From: JALENY01 sp036310185
GTDB lineage: Bacteria; Bacillota; Clostridia; Lachnospirales; Lachnospiraceae
Assembly (NCBI GenBank): GCA_036310185.1
Contig: JAXJSH010000002.1
Coordinates: 1 to 5,978, forward strand
Length of the DNA stretch: 5,978 bases
Reading direction: 5' to 3'
The notes under the pieces: model-generated
Database searches by the model: none
Seen by the model: the letters and a program-made list of their open reading frames with translations, nothing else
What the model was told of the DNA's origin: nothing
Made by a program: the position numbers and the translations under genes
Shown here: one piece after another, positions 1 through 5,978 of the stretch
Layout: the number at the start of each line of letters is the position of its first letter
Numbering within the stretch: position 1 is the first letter of the stretch

Positions 1-3000
1 GCTTCACTGGATACATTCGGCTGATTTCCTTCTGTTACACACTGTACCAGTACGGTTGCAGATCCATTTGCTGCATATTCGTCTGCCAGGAATTCTGCAT
101 AAATGTTTCCTTCTGCATCAGCGGTTCCGACAGCATCCCAGCTGTTGGTGTTCAGATTAAGCACAAACATGGTGAGCGGATGGGTTGCATCGGTGTTGCT
201 TGCAGTACCATTCCAGCTTAATGCGATCTCTGTATCACCGGATACATCACCAGTATTTACACTGAATACCTGATACGGAGCTTCACCATCTGTACCCGCA
301 GTCACACCCTGTGTTGTAATTCCTGCATTGTCTGTGGTCAGAGTCTGTCCTTCCAGGAATGTTACAGTTGCTTCCTGTCCATCTTCAAGGCTGACAGTAA
401 GATTTGCTGCATTGTAACCGATTCCGTCATGATTGGTGTCTGTTACACCCGGATCAACTTCTTCGGTTACAAATGTAACCTCTTCTGATGCAGTATTTCC
501 TGCTGCATCCACAGCGACTACTTTAATTGTATGTTCTCCAACACTCAGTTCGTGCGGAATAACAGTTGCCGGAAGAGTCAGAATCTGATCATCCAGGCTG
601 ACTACGATATCCTGAACTCCGTTTGCATCGTTGATCATTGTTTCATCAATGCTGAATTCATCATATAAAACTGCACCCTGTGCAATTCCAAGATCAATTT
701 CCGGAGCGGTATTATCTACGATTACTGTTGCTGTTGTAGTTTTTTCTCCTGCTGTTGTGGTGATAGTATGTTCACCGTCTGCAAAAGATGCTGTATTAAA
801 GGTAACGCCTACTGCTTCTGCATCCTCTGCCGGAACAGAGAATGTCACATTCATGGACGGTTCCCAGCCTGCTGAGTCACCAATATTGTGCACTGCATTA
901 AGCTCGGTGCTTGTATTGGTCTTTTCATTATCCGGTGTAATCACAGTCGGAAGATAACTGTTTCCATTTGCAAGTTTCAGCTGCAGTCCTGTTACATTAA
1001 AGTCTTCATGATTCTCACCTTTTACTGCCTCATAGATTTCTTCAAATGGAGTACCTGTTCCACCTGCCCATAAGGTTATGGTCACATCGTAAGTGTCGGT
1101 TTCTTCATTGTATGTGAAATATTTATTATCCACACGAATTGCTCTTGAAGTCGGAAGCTGTTCCCAGCTTGTAAGTATTGTAATAATATCTTTATCGTCA
1201 TCCCCGTACGGAGCAGTCACAGCATTCTTAAAATAACTGTTCATACCGGATGTCTTTACAATAAAATATGCTCCGTTTTCAAAAGATTTCTTATTTGTCA
1301 ATCCGATTCCGTCTACCTGGATGGTGGTATTTGCATTATTATTTCCATCATTTGCGGTAATGGTTGTAATGCCTGATACCAGAGCGCCATCCTGAACATT
1401 CAGACGAACCTCTCCCTTTGTATCATTCAGACGGTTGATTTTTACGGTATTTTCTTCTGTTTCGCTGTATCCATATAAGGTATACGCACGAACTTTAAAG
1501 GTCACCTGATCGTGTCCATATAAAATATCAGAAGTAAGCTGCATCAGGAAATGTCCATATGCCGGTTGTACTCTCTGCCTGATAATGGTCCATTCCGTAT
1601 CATTATCCAGTTTATAATAGATTTCGGTACCGATCAGACGCGGTCTTGTCTTTAATGCTTCGCTTCCGCCGTGATTATCACCGCTGAAAGCTTCAACTCT
1701 TGCTGCGTTTGCACCATTGATCAGGTCCACATCGTACATTACTTCCAGAAGATCTCCTTCATTGATGGATTCCGGAACCGGTTTTCCTTCTACTTCACAG
1801 ACTTTCAGAGTCGGAGCTTCCCCGTCATCTTCCTGATAACCCGGATATCCGCCGAACGGTACCGTTTCCCCGGTAACCTGCCAGCTTTCTACGGTACCCG
1901 GTGTGGCAGAACTCATTGTGACCGCAATGGATTCATTTATACCAGAATCATCATTTGGTGCCGCATAGTGCAGAGAATTGCCGGATGTTGTAAGCTGCCA
2001 TGTGTCTTCGTTAAACGTTGCCAGAGTAAATGCATTGCTTTCAGAAGTACCAAGTCTGATCCAACGTGCATCGGTTGCGTGCAGACCACTGTAATTTACC
2101 TGTGTAATATTTTCGCCTTCTACCAGATCGGTTCCATAGAAGTTATTAAAATCATCTACCGTCAGTCCTTTATTATTCAGCCAGTAAACCATGGTTTCAC
2201 CCGGGTCAAGTGTAACTGTGAAGTCACTTAAAGTCCATGTTTTACCGTTCTGTGCAGCCGTCTGGCTCGGATAGTTATAATAATACAATATATTCCAGTA
2301 ACCCAGATTGATCGTATCATCACTCTGATTATATACCTCAAAGAAATCGTATCTTTCTGCACCATCTTCCTCGGAAGTCGGTGCCACCTCAGTAATGATG
2401 AGCGGTGCTGCATTTTCATCGGAAACTTCTTTTCTGGTCAATGCAACGGTCTGCTCCTCTGTGGCTGCTTTATTGTCTGCACTGTATCCTGCCGTAATAG
2501 AATACGTGGCAGTGGTTCCCCAGATTTCGGTTGAAGGAACTGTCGCTGTAAATGTTTTTCCATCCCCTGCCGGTACCATTTCAATAACAGCTGCTTCCGA
2601 TGTTATTGTTCCATTACTCTGTGTATATGTAAGGTTAACGGCCATTGCACCTGCAGTTCCCTGATACGGAATCTCCGCAGTTACAACCAGATCACCATTA
2701 CCGGCTGCAGTTACATTGCTGATACGAACCGGTGTTTCCGCTACAGTGACTCTTGCAGACGGGATCTGATCTGCTGTTACAGAGCCCGGTGTTGCTGCTG
2801 CAATGCCCGTCTGTGTACATTTTCTTCCGCTTGTGGGATAAGTAAACTGATATGCGTCTTTGTTGCTTCCGTCTGCAATCAGATTTCCATATTCATCGGA
2901 ATATGCTTCCACAAGAACAGTATCACTGTCTTTTCCGATACGATATCCTCTTTTCTGGCTTGAATGAATTCCGCCATGGTTCACACGTACCACATTGACA

Positions 3001-3521
3001 TCACTTCCGATGCCATAATAGGTTCTGAATTCTTCCAGTGATGTTGTATCCAGGTTATTGTTATACCAGATGATCACCGTTTCACCGGATCCTACATGGA
3101 ATGACTCCAGATTTGTGTTGCTCTCTGCGCTCATCCAGGTGCCTTTTGTATAAGCCTTTCCATTTGTATATGCAACTGTTCCGTTTTTGCTGAACACATA
3201 TCCTCCGCCTGACGGATAATCGTAATACAGATTATACTCTGCAAGATCAATGTCCTGATCGGAGTTATTGTATACTTCCAGATAAGTATACTTTTCACCA
3301 TTGACCGTATCAGTTACAACCTCTGTAATCAGTAACGGAGAGAGTTGAGATTCATCAACTGCCGCTGTCTCTTCTGATGCTGTCAATGCCTGCTCGGATT
3401 CGGTCTGTACGTCATATTCAGACACGTCTTCCAGACTGGTCGCATAAGCAGGCGCCGCCGATGACATAAGCATGGAAATGCCAAGCGTCATGGCTAATAA
3501 CCTTTTTGTCCTTTGTTTCAT
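1..3521 (-). CDS. Large secreted lamin-tail-domain (LTD) multidomain protein, 3' end outside window
   Basis: Reading from the ATG at 3521 the frame stays open to position 1 (1173 codons plus 2 nt), so the C-terminus is missing. The start follows GGAAAGAGG (3530-3538) with 8 nt spacing. Residues 1-27 form a signal peptide: basic MKQRTKR, a hydrophobic core, and a signal peptidase I site after AYA (25-27). Two LTD domains follow, about 62-246 and 373-542. They open with the matching PLLITEV (62-68) and PLIITEV (373-379), share an EVYN motif, and each ends in ATPG (243-246, 539-542). A beta-rich domain lies between them (247-372). Further beta-sandwich regions span about 568-696 and 697-887, then Ig-like segments about 888-935 and 936-1020 (DNTAP at 936-940; GEHTIKVVAVDAAGNT near the end). 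A DxNxDG loop, likely calcium-binding, starts at D1028. LTD domains in secreted bacterial proteins are thought to mediate surface or substrate binding and often accompany metallophosphoesterase or nuclease domains; none is visible here, so catalysis is unproven. No cell-wall anchor can be assessed. The gene is 112 nt downstream of the YibE/F gene, same strand. Confidence 0.93.
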   Translation of the reverse strand, partial: MKQRTKRLLAMTLGISMLMSSAAPAYATSLEDVSEYDVQTESEQALTASEETAAVDESQLSPLLITEVVTDTVNGEKYTYLEVYNNSDQDIDLAEYNLYYDYPSGGGYVFSKNGTVAYTNGKAYTKGTWMSAESNTNLESFHVGSGETVIIWYNNNLDTTSLEEFRTYYGIGSDVNVVRVNHGGIHSSQKRGYRIGKDSDTVLVEAYSDEYGNLIADGSNKDAYQFTYPTSGRKCTQTGIAAATPGSVTADQIPSARVTVAETPVRISNVTAAGNGDLVVTAEIPYQGTAGAMAVNLTYTQSNGTITSEAAVIEMVPAGDGKTFTATVPSTEIWGTTATYSITAGYSADNKAATEEQTVALTRKEVSDENAAPLIITEVAPTSEEDGAERYDFFEVYNQSDDTINLGYWNILYYYNYPSQTAAQNGKTWTLSDFTVTLDPGETMVYWLNNKGLTVDDFNNFYGTDLVEGENITQVNYSGLHATDARWIRLGTSESNAFTLATFNEDTWQLTTSGNSLHYAAPNDDSGINESIAVTMSSATPGTVESWQVTGETVPFGGYPGYQEDDGEAPTLKVCEVEGKPVPESINEGDLLEVMYDVDLINGANAARVEAFSGDNHGGSEALKTRPRLIGTEIYYKLDNDTEWTIIRQRVQPAYGHFLMQLTSDILYGHDQVTFKVRAYTLYGYSETEENTVKINRLNDTKGEVRLNVQDGALVSGITTITANDGNNNANTTIQVDGIGLTNKKSFENGAYFIVKTSGMNSYFKNAVTAPYGDDDKDIITILTSWEQLPTSRAIRVDNKYFTYNEETDTYDVTITLWAGGTGTPFEEIYEAVKGENHEDFNVTGLQLKLANGNSYLPTVITPDNEKTNTSTELNAVHNIGDSAGWEPSMNVTFSVPAEDAEAVGVTFNTASFADGEHTITTTAGEKTTTATVIVDNTAPEIDLGIAQGAVLYDEFSIDETMINDANGVQDIVVSLDDQILTLPATVIPHELSVGEHTIKVVAVDAAGNTASEEVTFVTEEVDPGVTDTNHDGIGYNAANLTVSLEDGQEATVTFLEGQTLTTDNAGITTQGVTAGTDGEAPYQVFSVNTGDVSGDTEIALSWNGTASNTDATHPLTMFVLNLNTNSWDAVGTADAEGNIYAEFLADEYAANGSATVLVQCVTEGNQPNVSSE

Positions 3522-3633
3522 AAATTTTTCCTCTTTCCTTTCTTTGGATTTAAGTTTCCTATTTTTTCTTTGAAAAATAATGTAACCTTTTTTATTCTGC
3601 CGTTTTATTCCTTTTTTCTCTATCGCAGATTCA

Positions 3634-4797
3634 TTAATTCTTCGTAAAATGTTTGTTATGTGCCCCAGCCATCAGGAAAGCAGAAATGGCGGACACAAAA
3701 GGCACGGTCATAATAACTCCGATGGAACCGGACATTCCGCGAAGAAGTTCAATTCCAATGGCATAGTCGTTCATATATTCCAGATAAGGCTTATTGTATG
3801 CATAAGTAATCAGCAGGGTACTGACCGAACTTCCTGCAAAAGCCAGAATCAGCGTATTTGACATGGTTCCCATCATATCTTTTCCCACATTAATACCCGA
3901 CTGGAAAAGCCTTTTTACTGAAAATTCCGGATTTGCTTCATGTATCTCTGCAATCGTGGAAGATACAGACATACTGACATCCATTACCGCCCCCAGCGAT
4001 GCAATCAGGATTCCGGAAAACAATACACCGCTGACCTTTAGATCACTGTTTTCCGCAACATAAGCCAGAGTCTCAATATCATCCACATTCAGACCTGAAA
4101 TATGAGATAACTTTCCAAAAAGTGCAGCCATCCCGCCGGCAATCAGCACACCTGCAATTGTCCCGAGAATGGAACACAATGTTTTATAAGACCATCCGCC
4201 AATCATCATCATAACAACGATTGTAATCAGTACCGCCGTCAGTGTTGCTGCAAGAAACGGCGAAAATCCGGTATACATCAGAGGAATATAGAAAAAGAAA
4301 ATACATGCAAAAGTAAACACCAGTCCCGCAGCTGCAGCAAATCCCTTCTTTCCCCCAATCACGCAGAGAATAGCCAGAAACAGGACGATCAGCATCCATA
4401 GCATACCGGTTCTGTCATAATTGTAGACACTGGCCACGATCTCACCGGCATCATTCTGGTTTACCAGGATGATAACCTTTAACCCCGGATAACAGTCCGC
4501 ACCGGAATGATTGGCATAAGGGCTCTGTGCCTCACAGACTTCTCCCTCAAATTCACCTGAAGTAATACGAATCCGTACTTTCTGATTTCCGCTGTATTCT
4601 CCGTTTTCTGATATATCATTGTTGCTTTCCAATACCTCTTCCACCACAGCCCTGGCAAATTTCGTACCACCGGTAGGTCGAAGATCCGTCCGCTCAATTC
4701 CCCTGTTAAAAGAAATCAAAATTCCCACAAACAGTACCATAAAAACCGCACACGCCAAAAACAGTATCTTTTTTCTTTCTTTCCATAAATTCTTCAT
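3634..4797 (-). CDS. YibE/F family multi-pass membrane protein
   Basis: This complete 387-residue protein matches the YibE/F family (Pfam YibE/F-like), predicted integral membrane proteins of Firmicutes with no established biochemical role; a transport role is often guessed but not shown. An N-terminal hydrophobic helix (about 11-30) is followed by an extracytoplasmic beta-rich domain (about 45-125, with KVRIRITSGEFEGE at 73-86). About seven more hydrophobic segments follow: near 131-148, 152-175, 180-201, 206-228, 256-276, 311-333 and 354-378. The family signature is clear: GAVMDVSMSVSSTIAEI (269-285) and GKDMMGTMSNTLILAFAG (305-322). The ATG follows AAGGGG (4807-4812) with 9 nt spacing, and a perfect consensus promoter lies just upstream. 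Some Firmicutes carry two adjacent YibE/F genes; here only one is present and the next gene is the secreted LTD protein. Family assignment is confident, function is not. Confidence 0.95.
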   Translation of the reverse strand: MKNLWKERKKILFLACAVFMVLFVGILISFNRGIERTDLRPTGGTKFARAVVEEVLESNNDISENGEYSGNQKVRIRITSGEFEGEVCEAQSPYANHSGADCYPGLKVIILVNQNDAGEIVASVYNYDRTGMLWMLIVLFLAILCVIGGKKGFAAAAGLVFTFACIFFFYIPLMYTGFSPFLAATLTAVLITIVVMMMIGGWSYKTLCSILGTIAGVLIAGGMAALFGKLSHISGLNVDDIETLAYVAENSDLKVSGVLFSGILIASLGAVMDVSMSVSSTIAEIHEANPEFSVKRLFQSGINVGKDMMGTMSNTLILAFAGSSVSTLLITYAYNKPYLEYMNDYAIGIELLRGMSGSIGVIMTVPFVSAISAFLMAGAHNKHFTKN

Positions 4798-4828
4798 CGG
4801 TATTGTCCCCTTTTTCTTTTATTCCTGT

Positions 4829-4858
4829 ATTATAGAAACAGAAAAAAAGGCGTGTCAA
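4829..4858 (-). promoter_or_regulatory. Consensus sigma-A promoter of the YibE/F gene
   Basis: On the minus strand TTGACA (4858-4853) and TATAAT (4834-4829) are both exact consensus hexamers, separated by 18 nt (4835-4852), one more than the optimum of 17. A start near 4822 would give a leader of about 25 nt containing the AAGGGG ribosome-binding site. The spacer carries a run of seven T. No operator-like inverted repeat overlaps the hexamers, so the simplest reading is constitutive, vegetative expression. The promoter may also serve the LTD gene downstream. Confidence 0.86.
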
Positions 4859-4921
4859 TCGAACTGCGAAGACTTAACACAGAGTATACGAACATTTAAC
4901 CTGGCCCGGTTTTTGCAGCAC

Positions 4922-4969
4922 AAAAAAGCAGTAAGAATATATAAATGGCTTATATACTCTTACTGCTTT
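4922..4969 (-). terminator. Rho-independent terminator after the trmB unit
   Basis: An inverted repeat pairs 4925-4944 with 4950-4969 around a 5-nt loop (4945-4949), with one A/C mismatch (4937/4957). The outer part is GCAGTAAGA against TCTTACTGC; the inner part is all A/T. On the minus strand the stem is followed by six T (complement of 4922-4927), the classic intrinsic-terminator layout. It lies about 184 nt past the trmB stop, 38 nt past the stop of the candidate small ORF, and upstream of the YibE/F promoter, so it separates two transcription units. On the plus strand the following tract is only TTTC, so plus-strand termination would be weak. Confidence 0.82.
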
Positions 4970-5006
4970 CATACATCTTTGGCTTACCTGTTCCAATGCT
5001 TCTGAT

Positions 5007-5135
5007 TCATTTACAACAAAGCTTTGCCTTAAGCTCCATTATGCTTTTTTCCAGCTTCACCAGCCGTTTATCCATCTTCCTGTTGCAATAGGACCACTGC
5101 GAGAAGGTCTTGCAGGGCTTCGAGCGTCTCCGCAT
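5007..5135 (-). CDS. Possible small basic protein (42 aa), unrecognised
   Basis: Directly after trmB (17 nt gap) a 42-codon ORF begins MRRRSKPCKTF and ends KAKLCCK. It is strongly basic, has four cysteines (8, 17, 40, 41), and residues 20-39 have a heptad-like spacing of Leu/Ile/Met consistent with an amphipathic helix or short coiled coil. An AGG-containing Shine-Dalgarno-like sequence (CAGGTG) sits 6 nt before the ATG, though it lies partly in the loop of a small GGCA/TGCC hairpin (5136-5149) that could limit initiation. The trmB terminator follows 38 nt after the stop, so the ORF fits in the trmB transcript. I recognise no family. It could instead be ordinary 3' UTR with a chance ORF or a decayed gene remnant. 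The case rests on position, a possible ribosome-binding site and sensible composition only. Confidence 0.38.
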   Translation of the reverse strand: MRRRSKPCKTFSQWSYCNRKMDKRLVKLEKSIMELKAKLCCK

Positions 5136-5152
5136 GGCAAACACCTGCCTTT

Positions 5153-5800
5153 TTATTTATAATATGCAACCAGTTTACAGATCTTGTTCCCCTGGGAAGA
5201 AAATTTTTCCTCGTACTCGGTCATTACGTTTCCCCTGTTCATCTCTTCATTGTGATGCAGATCGTAAGTGGATGCCTCCAGTACCCAGTCTGCTTCTTTG
5301 ATCTCTTCCAGTGAAAAATCAAACAATCCCACGTTATCAGTCTTGAACTCCACGTATCTGCCCGGTTCGATGATCTCTTCATACCGTTTTAAAAATTCCC
5401 TGGATGTAAGCCGCCTTTTTGCATGACGGTCCTTCGGCCACGGATCGGAAAAATTCAGGTAAATGCGGTCTATCTCGCCTTTCCCGAACACCTCCGGCAG
5501 TTCTTTTGCATCTATGCACAGGAAACGAAGATTTTCCGGTTTTTCTTCCGTGCGCTCCAGTTTCTGAATTGCACGCAGGAGCACGCTGTCGTACCGCTCG
5601 ATCCCAATATAATTCACATCCGGATTCTGCTGTGCCATCTGGATGATGAACTGGCCTTTTCCCATACCAACTTCAATACGCAGCGGATGGTCATTTCCGA
5701 AAATTTCTTTCCAGTTTCCTTTTCTCTCTTTGCAGTCTTTGATCACGCAGTCACTTTCTGCTATTACATCTTTCGCAATGGGTATATTTCTTAATCGCAT
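5153..5800 (-). CDS. trmB: tRNA (guanine-N7-)-methyltransferase TrmB
   Basis: This 215-residue cytoplasmic enzyme transfers a methyl group from S-adenosylmethionine to N7 of G46 in the variable loop of tRNAs. The length is normal for bacterial TrmB. The Rossmann-fold SAM-binding motif I is IEVGMGKGQF (42-51), followed by the acidic position in GIER (66-69), D97 in the CIDAKE segment, the family signature NFSDPWPKDRHAKRRL (116-131) with its catalytic Asp119, FKTDN (152-156), and the C-terminal TEYEEKF (194-200), which contributes to cofactor and substrate binding. The ATG follows a strong AGAAGGA site (5807-5813) with 6 nt spacing, which fixes the start. Nothing is truncated or unusual. It is transcribed out of the structured intergenic element upstream and ends before the terminator near 4922-4969. 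Confidence 0.98.
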   Translation of the reverse strand: MRLRNIPIAKDVIAESDCVIKDCKERKGNWKEIFGNDHPLRIEVGMGKGQFIIQMAQQNPDVNYIGIERYDSVLLRAIQKLERTEEKPENLRFLCIDAKELPEVFGKGEIDRIYLNFSDPWPKDRHAKRRLTSREFLKRYEEIIEPGRYVEFKTDNVGLFDFSLEEIKEADWVLEASTYDLHHNEEMNRGNVMTEYEEKFSSQGNKICKLVAYYK

Positions 5801-5836
5801 CTTTCATCCTTCTATTTTTCTTTTCTGGTTTTATAT

Positions 5837-5978
5837 ATATGATGTTGGGGGCAAAAGGTATTTTGCCCCCTTGATACCTACGGATTACTCCGCATTTTAT
5901 GCTCTCGTAATTCGAAAAGCATTCGAAATCCGCCCTATTCGGGCTGCTTTCTCATGTTTTGCGGGTCTCAAAGTCACA
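5837..5978. repeat. Candidate dispersed intergenic repeat with multiple hairpins, runs off window
   Basis: This non-coding stretch is dense in small symmetries: the 10-bp hairpin at 5847-5870; CGGA/TCCG around TTAC (5881-5892); GCAT/ATGC around TTT (5892-5902); a direct repeat of ATTCGAAA (5910-5917 and 5921-5928, 11 nt apart), each containing the palindrome TTCGAA; and GCCC/GGGC around TATTC (5932-5944). No convincing ORF covers it. The composition and ordered hairpins differ from the simple AT-rich gaps elsewhere in the window. From memory it resembles short repeats scattered between genes in Lachnospiraceae, but this could not be searched here. Alternatives are a structured leader of trmB or the 3' end of an upstream gene's transcript. 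The far boundary is not visible, and no clear trmB promoter was found; TATATATAA at about 5831-5840 is the only -10-like sequence and lacks a good -35. Confidence 0.55.
5847..5870. other. Perfect 10-bp hairpin upstream of trmB
   Basis: GGGGGCAAAA (5847-5856) and TTTTGCCCCC (5861-5870) are perfect inverted repeats around a 4-nt loop. No T-tract follows on either strand (TTGATACC on plus, AACATCAT on minus), so it is not a standard intrinsic terminator. It lies 47 nt upstream of the trmB start and appears to be the trmB-proximal end of the larger repeat-like element. If transcribed it would be a stable leader hairpin, but it does not reach the ribosome-binding site. Confidence 0.85.

Noticed and set aside
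631..2664. Plus-strand open frames at 631-957, 888-1073, 1671-2231 and 2395-2664, and a minus-strand frame at 2228-2419
   Set aside because: They all overlap the long continuous LTD frame in another frame or strand, have low-complexity or implausible protein sequences, and no good ribosome-binding sites were noted.
3522..3633. Terminator or promoter between the YibE/F and LTD genes
   Set aside because: Only a weak A/T stem (TATTTTTC against GAAAAAATA, with a bulge) and poor -35/-10 matches were found, not enough to call either.
3649..5005. Open frames at 3649-3861, 3863-4063 and 4619-5005 (plus), 4184-4399 and 4479-4697 (minus)
   Set aside because: They are antisense or out-of-frame shadows of the YibE/F gene; 4619-5005 also crosses its start, promoter and the terminator.
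5110..5794. Plus-strand open frames at 5110-5301, 5419-5646 and 5423-5794
   Set aside because: They are antisense to trmB, whose motifs are unmistakable, and resemble no protein family.
5847..5870. Hairpin upstream of trmB as a rho-independent terminator
   Set aside because: Neither strand has a T-tract after the stem.

Overview
All genes that can be supported lie on the minus strand, so transcription runs from high to low coordinates. Moderate GC, AT-rich intergenic gaps, strong purine Shine-Dalgarno sites, a consensus sigma-A promoter and the protein families all suggest a Gram-positive gut Firmicute, most likely a Lachnospiraceae member such as a Blautia/Roseburia/Dorea relative. This placement is an inference from sequence character, not from a search.

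In transcription order: (1) 5821-5978 is an intergenic stretch with several small hairpins and a direct repeat, running off the window edge; it looks like a dispersed intergenic repeat. (2) 5800-5153 is trmB, the tRNA m7G46 methyltransferase, complete and with all expected motifs. (3) 5135-5007 is a possible 42-residue basic small protein 17 nt after trmB, followed by a strong rho-independent terminator at about 4922-4969 that closes the trmB unit. (4) A new unit begins with perfect TTGACA and TATAAT hexamers at 4829-4858 and drives a YibE/F-family multi-pass membrane protein (4797-3634). (5) After a 112-nt AT-rich gap lies the start of a very large secreted protein (3521 to beyond position 1). 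It fills almost 60% of the window and is open for at least 1173 codons without a stop. It has a signal peptide, two lamin-tail (LTD) domains, several beta-sandwich/Ig-like domains and a calcium-loop-like motif. Its C-terminus, possibly with a catalytic domain, is outside the window.

The genes do not form an obvious pathway. trmB is a housekeeping tRNA-modification gene insulated by a terminator. The YibE/F protein and the LTD surface protein may share the consensus promoter, since no convincing terminator or promoter is visible between them. No mobile element, CRISPR array, tRNA or rRNA was seen. The points most worth following up are the small ORF, the structured repeat upstream of trmB, and the off-window end of the LTD protein.
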